The notes under the pieces are model-generated. The model was not told the origin of the DNA. It worked only from the letters and a program-made list of their open reading frames with translations, and did no database searches. Positions 43,609 to 54,383 of a stretch of DNA of 64,000 bases are shown one piece after another. The translations under genes and the position numbers were made by a program. The stretch spans positions 38,501-102,500 of the forward strand of contig VWND01000089.1 in NCBI GenBank assembly GCA_009599575.1, given 5' to 3'. The DNA is from Blumeriella jaapii (Eukaryota; Ascomycota; Leotiomycetes; Helotiales; Drepanopezizaceae). Each line of letters begins with the position of its first letter. Positions within the stretch are counted from its first letter, which is position 1.

Positions 43609-45219
43609 ATGGATTCGCCGATGATCGCGCGGTTGTTTCGACAGCTGTTTACACACCGGCCTTGCCAGTCTCGAGCAGGCGGACGAAAGCTGCGACGAAC
43701 ACAGGTGCGCTATGTCTCTGGGAGGGGAGAGGGAGGGGATGGCGCGAGGCCCAACGATCACCACTGGCAGCAGAGGACGGACCTGTTTCCCTTGGACATG
43801 TCCAGCGAATATCAGAAATATCCGATAGTCACCGCGGACCAGCTGAGGGGGCGGAGGGAAAGGCCGCGGAGGGTGAAGATGCTCATGCGAGATTTCATTG
43901 AAGGTAGATCCACTACCTATCTGCTTGCCGGCCAGAACTGACAGTAAGTCCTCTTAGATTCTCTGTACAATCCCTCCTATGGGTACTTCTCGAAGCAAGT
44001 GGTGATCTTTACGCCTGGAGAGCCGTTCAATTTCAACCAGATACAAGACGAGCCCGAATTCCACCAAATGTTGGGCCAACGGTATACAGAGTTCGAAGAT
44101 AAATTGGACCTCAAGGAGCCCAACGAGACCAGACAGTTATGGCACACGCCCACTGAACTCTTTCGCCCCTACTATGGAGAAGCTATAGCTCGGTACCTAG
44201 TCTCGAACTACAAGCTCTCCCAGTACCCATACCACGACCTAGTCATCTACGAAATGGGAGCTGGGAACGGGACACTGATGCTCAACATACTCGACTATAT
44301 CCGCGAGCTTGAACCGCCGGTGTACGACCGCACGAAATTCAAGATCATTGAGATCTCCACCAATCTCGCAAAGCTGCAACAAACCCAATTGTTGAGGTCG
44401 GCGGATTCGAGGGGGCATGCGAGCAAGGTGGAGATAATCAACAAGTCCATCTTCGAGTGGGATCAAGTTGTCCCAGCACCGTGCTATTTCTTAGCAATGG
44501 AAGTGTTCGACAACTTTGCTCACGACTCTATCCGCTACGATCCCTTGACGGAAGAGCCTTTGCAGGGTACAGTCTTAATAGACTCGAAAGGCGACTTCTT
44601 CGAGTTCTTCCTCCCTACCATCGACCCTGTCGCATCCCGTTTCCTAAGAGTTCGGCACGCTGCAACAGGAGGTTGCTATCCATTACCGCTGTATCAGAAC
44701 AAGATGTTGAGGAGATTGAGGAACGCGATGCCGTTCACACCTAACCTGAGTGATCCGGAATATATCCCGACGAGACTGATGCAGTTTTTCGATATTTTGG
44801 GCAAGTATTTTCCAAGTCATCGACTGGTGACCAGTGATTTTCACGATTTGCCGGACACCATCAAGGGAATGAACGCGCCGGTTGTGCAGACCAGGTACAA
44901 GAGGAGGACAGTACCTGTCACGACGCCTTTGGTGAGCTCCTCTCTAGTCTCCGCTCTTAATCTCTATCTTACATTCGATGGAGAATCACGGTTAATTATT
45001 GAGGAACAGGTCCATCAGGGGTACTTTGACATCTTGTTCCCTACAGACTTTAATGTCATGGAACTCATGTACAGGGCTATTACAGGAAAGCTCACTCGTG
45101 TGTCCTCGCACGAGGAATTCCTGAGACGCTGGGCCTACGTTGAGGAAACCGAGACGAAGAACGGAGAGAATCCGCTGTTGACTTGGTATAAGAATGCCAG
45201 TGTGCTTACCACTGTATAA
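43609..45219 (+). CDS. NDUFAF7: NDUFAF7/MidA-type mitochondrial arginine methyltransferase
   Basis: SAM-dependent methyltransferase of the DUF185/MidA family; the human member dimethylates an arginine of complex I subunit NDUFS2 during assembly. Three exons: 43609-43903, 43958-44931 and 45010-45219, giving 492 aa. The first 40 residues are Arg-rich and lack acids (MIARLFRQLFTHRPCQSR), a mitochondrial presequence. Conserved points: LMRDFIEDSLYNPSYGYFS across intron 1, LWHTPTELF, the SAM loop IYEMGAGNGTL, AMEVFDNFAHD, and HQGYFDILFPTDF near the end. Intron 2 (44932-45009, GTGAGC/ACAG) is 78 nt, in frame and stop-free, so some reads may retain it. The spliced version agrees with the family. Confidence 0.9.
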
Positions 45220-46724
45220 AACATATCATGTAGCAAGCAATAGTGTGTACGCTTCCAGGCCAACTTCGCTGATGAGTCATGCAGCAGTCTTTTCTAGTTC
45301 ACCGATTGCACGCTGACTTGTCAGCCCGTTCCATTCAGTGTCTTATGAGCACAGATACACGAGACGAAGTCAGTGGCATTCAGGCACACACCTGCCTCCG
45401 CCCGTTCAAACCATACGCCGAGTTCTATTGCGTCGTCTCATACTTATCAAGGCTGAGGCTTACTAAAACCCAAGATGCATTGTCAGAGCTTTTCCTTCTC
45501 AGTAAAATTTCTGTCGGCCAAGGCTGTTGTTCGGTCATGTTCGAGGCACATGGGAATTGCTAGTAAAGATGCGCCATGCAGACAGGGTCTGCACTTTTTC
45601 ACTACTCCTCCGTTCTGCATACTCTCGCAAATATCAGTCGTACAAGCGTACCTGCATGTTTTGATAGTGGTTGATGGGTCAGTAACACCTCTTTCTACCA
45701 GTCAGCTCTGAACCAAATGTTGACAAACCAAGTTACGACAGAAACTCGTTCTTGAGGAGCCAAGTCGCTACGATTTTGACTGCTGCGCCGCCGATAGTCC
45801 CTGATGTATGGCCCATCCCGTTTGCTCATGCTGATTTCGACGTCAGTATCCGCCACTTCTCAACTTTAGAATCCCAATCTCCATCGAAGTTCAAATATTT
45901 CCGAGAGGTGTAACTGCTCTTGGCTACACCTCGGAAGAGCTGATCCAAATTCCGACTACTTTTACGAGAACCAAGTCGGCAGGCAGTCAATGGTAGGAGC
46001 ACCACCTTATTCCAGCACCAGTATCTCAGGGGCATCCTTTTTCCGGAAAGCGAACGCCTCCGACGATGCCCATCAATGCCAAATCTTCCCCTTCGACACT
46101 TCCTACTGTGTTCTTGGAATCTCCGACGGAGCGCCAACCCCTGACAACACCATTCCCTAAGTCGGGAACGCGAGCATGGCCGACGACTCTGTTTTCTGGA
46201 TAATAGACCCATGGGCAGATGGGACGTGATATCTCACGAACGCCGCACGTGGGAGTGAGTCGCATCTGAACTTAAGCACAAATAGCTCGGTGGGCATGAG
46301 TAGCAATGTCACTGCGCCGCAGAGTGGACAACGATTTGCGTTCAATCAACTAGACGAGATCGATGATCCCCTGTGTTTCTCTGTAGTCGTATTGTAAGTA
46401 ACAGGAATCCCAGTGACGCGAAGCATTGATAGTAGCCGAGTTGTCGATGAGGTTGGAATCAAGATTCGAAGGAAGTTGTTGTATCGGGGGTCTTACCAAG
46501 GACAATGTAGCAAAGGATCCGATACATACCCACACAGCTGTGTATCTACATGGAGGAGGATATTTGGACATCAACAACATACAAAAAATTCAGTGAAATT
46601 CCATCTGGACAAGAGAAACATTGCAAGCACTTGACATGGTCGCGTCACGTGATAATGACAACCAAAGCCATCTTGATTCTCCTCCACTCCATTCTCATCT
46701 CACCACCAGCCAGCACCGAACCGA
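45220..46724. other. Intergenic spacer
   Basis: About 1.5 kb. Small overlapping frames on the minus strand (45826-46345), including a CPLCG motif at 46311-46325, look like they could be a decayed gene, but I cannot name a family. A TCACGTGATAAT box lies at 46646, about 80 bp upstream of THG1. Confidence 0.35.
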
Positions 46725-47987
46725 ATGGCGAATTCAAAGTATTTCCTCCCGCCTAGCACGCACATACATAGTTCTAACTCTACAAACAGGTACGAATACG
46801 TCAAGGCTTTCGAGCAGCCAGACCTGCTCATCCCAAACACGTGGATCGTGGTGCGCATCGATGGGAGAGGGTTCCATAAGTACACGCTTGCTCTTCCTTC
46901 GCCGCCTACGGAAATGCTCATGGCACTTTCAGATTCTCAGACAGATATGCCTTCGAGAAGCCGAATGACAGGCGCGCTCTGGATCTCATGAACGCCGCAG
47001 CTATGGCTGTCATGAATGAGCTGCCGGACATTGTGATTGCGTACGGGATCAGCGATGAGTACAGGTAACCTCCGGCCCATCACCATCACCAAGTCTCCAG
47101 AACTGTGATCAAAGCTCACACGCTGCTAGTTTCGTCTTCCACAAATCGTGTGCGCTGTTCGACAGGCGGTCAAGGTGTGACTCCTCTCTTTGCGTACAAA
47201 TGTTTGGATGTAGCGATGTTGAGATTGAGGCAGTAAACTGGTCACTACGGTCGTGTCGACTTTCACGGCGTACTACGTCCATCTCTGGTCCACTCACTTT
47301 CCCGACGTGCCGCTCACGGCGCCGCTGCCGAGTTTCGATGGGAGGGCGGTGCAGTATCCGAGCGTACAGAATTTGAGAGACTACATGAGTTGGAGACAAG
47401 TCGACTGTTCGTTTCTCCAATCCCTCCTGGCGCTCTTCATTTCCTAGCTAACCTGACTTGCGAAGGCCACATCAACAATCTGTATAATACAACGTTTTGG
47501 GCACTCATTCACAACGGTGGGTATGATGCGAAAGCTGCTGAGAAGGAGTTGGCTGTGAGTTCTCGAATTCCACATGAGTCGAACAGACCATGCTGAGCTT
47601 CTTAGGGCTCGCTAGCTGCCGACAAGAACGAGATTCTGTTCTCGAAATTCAAGATGAATTACAACAATGAGCCGGAGATCTACAAGAAGGGTAGTGTAGT
47701 ATTCCGAGATGTAAGCAGCCTCTCTTCCATAGATCTTCTGTCCGTTTTCTCAACCGGCGCAGTACGAATTAGTCGAGCCCGGCACAGCATCAGAAATGAT
47801 GGACGAGGACTCAGCCAAGACGGTAGAAGAGCTCGCCCTCTCCAAGACCCAAGAGGAAAAAGATAGGAAGAGGAGAGCAAAGGCCAGAATCACAGTTCAC
47901 CACTTAGACATCATCAGGGACGATTTCTGGGAGAGAAGACCGTGGTTGTTGTCGAACAAGCCGGGCAAGATACCGAAGGAGCCTTGA
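46725..47987 (+). CDS. THG1: tRNA-His guanylyltransferase Thg1
   Basis: Adds the essential G-1 to the 5' end of tRNA-His by 3'-5' polymerisation. Eight exons: 46725-46738, 46790-46879, 46933-47064, 47130-47174, 47234-47406, 47466-47554, 47606-47710 and 47763-47987. All splice phases agree and give 290 aa. Landmarks rebuilt across introns: [14 protein letters not shown], the metal-binding [40 protein letters not shown] with the second metal carboxylates, and [39 protein letters not shown] and [15 protein letters not shown] follow. The 14-nt first exon and seven introns make this the most intron-rich gene here. Convergent with TMA23 across 99 bp. Confidence 0.94.
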
Positions 47988-48086
47988 TTTCAGCTATCAT
48001 CCGTCTGTTCCTCGTGCGCTGCAAATGTATACGCATTTTCAAGAGCTCCAAAACGCCCCGTGCTGATGCACATGTGTGTCCGGACG

Positions 48087-48914
48087 TCACTCTTTCCTCC
48101 GCTTCTTCTTCTTTGCCTTCTTTGCCTTCTCCGACGAGTCCTCTGTCTGTTGTGAGCCGGCCTCTTTCGCCAGTTTCTTCAGCCGTCTGCGCTCCCTGCG
48201 CTCTTCTTTCGTCTCGGGCTTCGCCGCCTCTGCCATCTCGACGTCTTCGTTCGGAATCGCTGCAGAATTGGACTCTGGCTCTTTCAGAACACGCTTCGCA
48301 GCCCGTCTGGCTTTCCGCTCTGCCTTCGTCTCGCCACTTTCGTCGGCCTTGGCCTTCTTCTCCCTCCGAGAACTCGAAGCCTCAAGCACCAATTCCTCAA
48401 CTATCTCCGCCCTCGCAGCTTTCTTCGCCATCCTCCGCTCCCTCCTCTCCTCCTTACTCTCCTCCCCATCGCCCCTCTTTCTCTTCGCTCCCCTCGTCGC
48501 GTTCGCAGTCCGACTCCCACTTTCACTCCCCGTGGCCTCACTCGACCCAAGACGATCCTCGACCGTCTCCCCAATCGTGCCCCCCAGCCCCTCCCCCCTC
48601 ACAAAACTCGCATACAAGCCGCCCTTGCTCCCCACCCACTTCGCGCCGCCCTTCTGCACCATATCCAGCCCGCCGCTCGTCACCGTCTGCGTCACCTTGC
48701 CGTCCTGGCTCGTGTCCAGGCCCTTCAGCGAGCTGTCGAAGGCGTCCATCCACCACATGTCGCTCGTGCGGTGCTGCTTCTTCCCGACGCCCAGGTTGTC
48801 GACTTTCTTCGAGACGAGCAGGGGCCGCGAGAGCCCGATGGTGTTGGACGTTGGGTGCAGCGAGTTGCCGGTGCCGCGCCAGCCTTGGGACGTGAGGAGC
48901 GCGTGGGCGTCCAT
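48087..48914 (-). CDS. TMA23: Tma23-like nucleolar ribosome-biogenesis protein
   Basis: Small basic nucleolar protein linked to 40S ribosome biogenesis in yeast. Single exon, 275 aa from the ATG at 48914; an in-frame ATG 31 codons upstream exists, but MDAHALLTSQGWRGTGNSL matches the family start. The N-terminal domain has the degenerate G-patch-like GWRGTG, GLSRPLLVSKKVDNLGVGKK and WWMDAFDSSLKGLDTS, as in yeast Tma23. A second conserved block is GGLYASFVRGEGLGGTIG. The rest is Lys/Arg/Glu-rich (EERRERRMAKKAARAE, KKAKKKKRRKE) with probable nucleolar localisation signals. Confidence 0.82.
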   Translation of the reverse strand: MDAHALLTSQGWRGTGNSLHPTSNTIGLSRPLLVSKKVDNLGVGKKQHRTSDMWWMDAFDSSLKGLDTSQDGKVTQTVTSGGLDMVQKGGAKWVGSKGGLYASFVRGEGLGGTIGETVEDRLGSSEATGSESGSRTANATRGAKRKRGDGEESKEERRERRMAKKAARAEIVEELVLEASSSRREKKAKADESGETKAERKARRAAKRVLKEPESNSAAIPNEDVEMAEAAKPETKEERRERRRLKKLAKEAGSQQTEDSSEKAKKAKKKKRRKE

Positions 48915-49300
48915 GGTTGAGGGCTGGTTGGCAGGAGGGATTGTGAATGTTTGGAGTTTTGGCTTCCCTCGGCCGAGCGTGCGAGTTCTGATTCTGTTAT
49001 CAGCCAAAATGTTTTTTTTTGCGAGCTATCAATCTTAGCGTGGATCAAGGCTTCTAAGCGAAGATTGGTCGTCATATTAGTAAAGCTAGGTGTGGGTATA
49101 GCGGAACATCACACCTACCTATCTGAGTCCAGACCTCGTCTGTGATAAGTCACAAATCATTACTTCAGAACCATCATTCTTCTTGGGGATTACAATCAAA
49201 TCGGCTCCTTAACAACCGTTGCCAGCTTCGATTCATATGGCATTTTCCGGTTTGCCTTTGGCTGTCTCTTGAACCTCTTCTACGATTCTATCTGCGTTCT
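48915..49300. other. Intergenic spacer upstream of TMA23
   Basis: Promoter side of TMA23 plus unassigned sequence, including a T8-10 tract near 49011. No gene seen before the transposon relic begins. Confidence 0.35.
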
Positions 49301-49309
49301 CGTCTGCAA

Positions 49310-49695
49310 GCTCACAACACAGCCAGCCACATTTTATACCCATCCGCAAAGACATGACTGACATACAATCCGCCCACGTCTTTCGCCGGGAATCTTCCTC
49401 GAGACATGGTACGCCCGACGAGATGATTTCTGACCGAGGCTCGCTGTTCACATCTGCATTCTGGGAGATGTGTACAGCTAGCTATTCTTGTGGACCCAGC
49501 GCAAATGACCGACCGCATTTCACCCGCAGGCTGATGGACCAACCGAACACGTAAACACCGCACTGGAGACATATCTACGTTTCTACGCAGACTATTACTA
49601 CTACCGGGAGGACTGGCCGGGCTTCCTGCCAACCAGCTGGCTACGCCGTCACGATGCTCCTTCCGCATCGGCAGGCTCGCTTAGGCCCCTTGAGC
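49310..49695 (+). pseudogene. Ty3/gypsy retrotransposon integrase fragment, frame-broken
   Basis: Reading across frames gives HFIPIRKDMTDIQSAHVFRR, then RHGTPDEMISDRGSLFTSAFW, and after a frame change HPQADGPTEHVNTALETYL and EDWPGFLPTS. These are the core integrase segments of fungal Ty3/gypsy elements of the Tf-like type; SDRG holds the second catalytic Asp. Upstream polymerase and downstream chromodomain are absent and I see no flanking LTRs, so only a fragment of about 130 codons remains. Confidence 0.85.
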
Positions 49696-50608
49696 TGGAC
49701 CGGTGCTCTCAGCAGTGTGTGTATGCCCTCTGACACCGACGGGTGCTTATGGTTTTCCGCATCCATGATAGATAGCTCTTTTCCGTTTCAAATCTTTCCC
49801 GCTTTGTTTATTTTTTCCTTCTCTTAACGAGATACGGCTCCGAGATTAAACCACGTTTCTGCTTCCCGGTCTGCGGGCATCGTCACATTCAAATCTACAC
49901 AATGACAGCCAACGCGGTTCAAGATCAGATGAGGAAGGATTGACGACCAGCACATGGATGGATGGATCGATATCCCATGGGTACCACCAGACGAGCAGCG
50001 CGTGCGGGTATAGATGAAAAAGAACAAGTCTTGTTGGGAATGGAATATTTTTACCCTCCCCCCCCCCGGGCAAGGCTCATTCCACTGAGTCACAAACTGT
50101 AAGTTTCCACCCACAGGCGGACAGGCAGTAACCCAGGCTCTGTGTTCCTGCTTGTCTCGAGGGCTCTGCTGGAACTCCTCCTGTCGACCAGCCTCGACAA
50201 CGGAACAGGTATGGTTGAAGGAGGCGGCGCTCAAAAGTGAGGAAGATTGAGCGCATCAGATGCGTGGGTGAAAATTTGGAAAAGGGAATCAAGACTGATT
50301 TTAGAAGCAGACACGAGGCACGAAGTGATCGCAAGAGGCATTTAACGTGCCACTGTAATTTCAATTCTACCACAGGCATCGGTGCATGGTAAAGTTTCCC
50401 TCAAGTACTCAGCAGCAGTTGCCTCTAGATCCGCAGCCGCCAACTGCTCGATAGATATGCCAACCACTCCAAAAGATACCATTCTGACTTTCAAACAACA
50501 CGGCATCCCCCAATCCTTTCGTAGCAAACGGTGTGCCTCAAGATGCTGACTTGTAATTGGCGAAGCCACTCACTGATGTAGCTCTCCAGGTCGACATCTT
50601 TTCCTCGG
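49696..50608. other. Intergenic spacer next to the transposon relic
   Basis: About 900 bp without a supported gene. It has a C-rich run near 50057-50068. It may contain further decayed element sequence, but I recognise none. Confidence 0.35.
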
Positions 50609-52135
50609 TTATCTGAATTCGCCCCCCTCCATCCTCTGAAACAGGGAAGTATCTTGGGTCGCGTCTCGCGAAGCTACGTGACTTGGTTGAACATCAGCTT
50701 CGTTTAAAAATGCAGCATCATGACTTGTTTGGCCAGAAAGATGGTGACTTTCCAAACCATGTGAAAGTCCAGATTCCCCGGCCTCGGATTGCTGTAAGAT
50801 CGGCTGTGAGATCTTGGAATCCAGCGGCAAGACATCGATGATTGAATGGATTCTTTTCAAGTGCGCCGGAATCCAAATGTCGTAAATATTCTTCGTGAAT
50901 TTGTATGCTGTCTACTTTTCCTTGCCATCAAGTGCTGTGAAATCGAACGTATGAATATTTTAGCGGTAGTAAGTCGTCTTCTTTCCATCGATTACAGGAT
51001 AATGGCCATATAGTCGTACTGTGCGGTGATCGTGCGAGATTGAAAAAGCAAGGATTTCTCGATGAAGTTCCTTTTCGCGCTTCGCTGTTTTGAACAGTTC
51101 GACAACGCCTCTTACTGCGAGTGTCATGCTGTGAGCATTCTGTCGATCGGCGATCTCGAGGTTTGCAACGCCGCAATTTACTTCGCACGTTAGGAATGGA
51201 AAGTACATCCGCCAAGTAGCCATGAAATAAGACGTAGACGTATCTGGAAGCTCTCCTACGAAAGGCTTAAGCGTTTCGAGTTGATCGTCCGTAAACGCAG
51301 ACCGTCCAAACCCCACAGAATAATCAGGTTGTGGGCGAGGACCGCAAAAGGGTTCGGCGCAATTCCAGCCTTCATTGACACTTTCATTTAAAGCCTCGAG
51401 ATGTGTCGCGCCATAGATCCCTAGCACTTGGGCAGAAGGACATATCAGTGGAGAAATGTCTCGGATAACCATAGCTTCGTTTCTCGCTTGCACGCTCTCG
51501 CAAGTTTTGGCGAAAGATCGTCACGGAACAGTGTATCTTGAGGGACGGATTGTTCTGCCTCGAGTAAAGACCGACAGAGTTTCTTGCTTGCATCTGTGAT
51601 ACCCAAGTCGAAGTTCCTCATAAAGCTACCTTTGGTAGCAAGCACAGTCTCATAGCTTGGACGCGTGTAAGGGATGCTTTTAGCTTCTCTCGGCTTCTCA
51701 TCGCTAGCTGTACTGGGTGTAACAGAGCCAGCGTCCTATTGTTTACCACGAAAAGAAGACGCCGATCTCTTCCTCGCAAGTAGATGACTCAACCCCAACT
51801 CTGCTACCCAAGGTATCAAGTTGTAATTTTCAAAGTCTTTCCTAGTCTGGTCGTCTTGAGTGAAATTTTGCTCAGGCCAGTATCCCTTTTCGGTCCAATA
51901 CGCAATGGAATTGGCCTTGTTATTGTTAATGCTCCCCACTGCCCTCTGATCAGATGTGTGCTTAGTAGGAGCTGCTGCACGAGACGTTCGCCGTTGCTTT
52001 CGAAGGGGCTCGAATGCAGCGACATTGGATGCACTTTGGGCTTCTTACGGTCGTTTTCGTTTACGTTTTCGTTCTTGTTGTCCTTGAGTCTGTTGAAACT
52101 TGACTTGGGTTGGCTTTAGAGCATAGTAGGAGGAA
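50609..52135 (-). pseudogene. DUF7924-family pseudogene with stops and a frameshift
   Basis: Fungal protein family of unknown function. The decayed frame starts near 52135 with a basic KRKRKRP segment, runs into a TAA, then continues NSIAYWTEKGYWPEQNF, a TAG at 51736-51738, and YETVLATKGSFMRNFDLG. It frameshifts near 51490-51500 and continues ARNEAMVIRDISPLICPSA, GWNCAEPFCGPRPQPDYSVG, FMATWRMYFPFLTCEVNCG and SMTLAVRGVVELF. Two more stops follow (TYYR-stop near 50961 and KEK-stop-TAYKF near 50907; the latter looks like Trp TGG changed to TAG). The C-terminal part runs to 50609. At least four stops plus one frameshift make it non-functional. G-to-A type stops suit repeat-induced point mutation of a multicopy family, which is inference. 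Confidence 0.82.
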
Positions 52136-53377
52136 AGAAACATGCCTTTGGACTGGAAATGTTGGTAATTGCAGGGGAGAGTTGATGCTTGGGTTAGGTG
52201 CTCGTGTCCTCGGATACAGTGCGTTCCTAGCGGTGTTGTAGGCGTGGGCTTTTACGAGGAGAAGGCTCGGGCCATTCTTCCTTGATACCTTTTGGCCGCT
52301 CTTCTACCATGGACCAGTTAAAGCACACGACGGTATAAGTAACTTGCGTTCGCCTTCTGATACTACGCGTTGCCGCCCAACTTCTTGCATGTTTCGTTCT
52401 ACTTGAAGCGGAGTCATGTCGACCGGAAGGAGGAGGAATAACAAGTGGGTTAGTTAATATTGGGGCTGTTGATCGAATGGAGGTAGGAGGAAGAGTCGCA
52501 AATGCAGCGCGTATTGTGCGAGCTCTGGGGCAATACCACGCGTATTGTTCTGATTTGTGGCAGTGACATGACAAAGAAGAGAGTCACTCAATACTCGAGA
52601 AAGTGGGTGGAAGAGGGTTGTTGTATTTTTCAAAAGCGATTGAGAGGGAGGGAGGTTCTATGGCAGTGGCCCGAGGCCACAATGCCACCACAATATGGCC
52701 GGTGGTTAGAACACAACAGCCGCAAGTTTAGCTCTCGGTTCCGTATTGCCCTTCGTCTATCGAGTAAATATGGATTTTCTCGATAGCAAAAAGCTGGACG
52801 GATCAGAGATACTGTTATTCTGACTTGAGAAAGGATTTTATCTAAGGAAAGCGAATAACGGATATTGCAAACCGCCCCAGGCAGTAAAAACGGTCTTGTG
52901 TAGGTACCAATTTCAGATATTCATTTCCTTCCTCCTTCCAACGTCATGTTCTGGATTCAAACGGGGTCAAAATGCTGAAAATGTCAGACTTCATATTCTA
53001 GAGAAATAGCCTTTCTCTTGAATGCTGAAAATAGGCTTGATCGAACGCGACGTAGAGACGGATGAACGACGTAGCTAGGAACACGGATTGCATTTGCAAA
53101 CAATGCTTTTGAGTGCGCCTCCATAGCACTCAAATAAAGCCCAGTTTGAAAAAGAAGATGTCAAAGGTAAAGGTAAACAACTTTTGCTATTCAAATTTAT
53201 CTTCAAAATAATTCATCTTTGTTTTAACTACTGAGAATAGGCCTAAGCAGTTACAGATTTCAAAATTTCATCTCCTACGAAATTTATGTTATGACTTGGG
53301 GAGGCGTTGGACACACTGGAATTCAACGTGTGATATTAAAGCTCTCAAAGGCCCAGTTTGATCTCCTAGGCACGGCC
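52136..53377. other. Intergenic, partly AT-rich spacer
   Basis: About 1.2 kb. The region after 52,850 is AT-rich and has loosely repeated phrases (AATGCTGAAAAT near 52970 and 53021; AAATAAAGCCCAGTTTGA near 53132 and AAAGGCCCAGTTTGAT near 53347), suggesting an old local duplication. No gene supported. Confidence 0.4.
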
Positions 53378-54383
53378 TCATTTGGGGTTGTTTTGGACTT
53401 TCAACAAAGCCCTACATGCGCGAATCTTCACCAGCACGGAGTCAAAATCGGCTATGTTCAAGACCCCTTGTAGCACCTTCAACACCTCCCCCAGGTTGTA
53501 ATGGAGCTCCCCCAGGCCCGTAATCATCTTCGACCTTGTCTTTCTAACCAGCGACTTCTCCCCAATGACAATCTCGAGCCTAGTTAGCATACGGAACAAC
53601 TGTTCGAAGGTCTACAAACATCCGTCAGCTGTAACTCCATAGCAAAACCGCGGTCGAGAATCAAGAACTTACCAGAGTGAACGTTGCTTGAAGGCGGAAA
53701 TCCTCCAGGTGGGCGTAGTAGGTCGAGTCGTGTTTCGCGTAAGACGCGATCTTCTTGCTGATGGACTGCACCTTGTCGAGCAAAACCACAAAGGCCGGTT
53801 TCTGGCCAGATAGTTGTCGGAATTTGTTGCTCAAAGTGCCCAGCGCCGGATCGTTGTCGAAGGAGTCAATCACCAGCTCGGCTTGTTGTCGGAGATAGGA
53901 TAAGTCTCGGAGTCCTCGACCAGCTTGCTGACCCAAAGCACTCGTATCTGTCTGACATCGGGTTAGTGACTGGCGTACTAATCAAGGAATACTTATGCGT
54001 AATACTTGGACGACGTTGCCTGGGCTTTCAAGAGCTGGTACTCGAGGTCCACTTGATCGGGCTGCTGCCGGAACGTGCTGATCGTAGCTTTGATCGGGTC
54101 GATTCGACTGCATTTGGCGAAGGGGAGGTGTAAACGGAGCAATGATGCCAGATCGATCTGGGTAACTGCCGTAGCTATCGGGACCAGGACCATACTCTGG
54201 CCGTACAGAGTAACCGCGAGCGTGGCCTCTGCCCGGGAAGGACATCTGAGCCGAAGTTGCTGCTCCGAGCGGTGCAACATTTCGATCTCGATGTCTGGGT
54301 GGTTGGTGTGGGATGTTGCTGCCCTGCAGCAGTTCCCTGCCATCCTCTTCTCCCGAGTATACACTATTGGAGTATTGGGACAT
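53378..54383 (-). CDS. Unrecognised helical protein with disordered N-terminus
   Basis: I do not recognise a named family. Proposed exons: 54006-54383, 53673-53951 and 53378-53611, giving 296 aa. Introns are 54 nt (GTATTA/TCAG) and 61 nt (GTAAGT/GTAG), both phase 0. Residues 1-125 are low-complexity (SYDQHVPAAARSSG). From about 130 the protein is strongly helical: GRGLRDLSYLRQQAELVIDS, LLDKVQSISKKIASYAKHD, FRLQATFTL, then LFRMLTRLEIVIGEKSLVRK and KMITGLGELHYNLGEVLK. The end of exon 1 is uncertain: a second frame there reads VDLEYQLLKAQATSSKYYA and is also plausible, which would require an indel. No TM segment or signal peptide. Confidence 0.6.
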
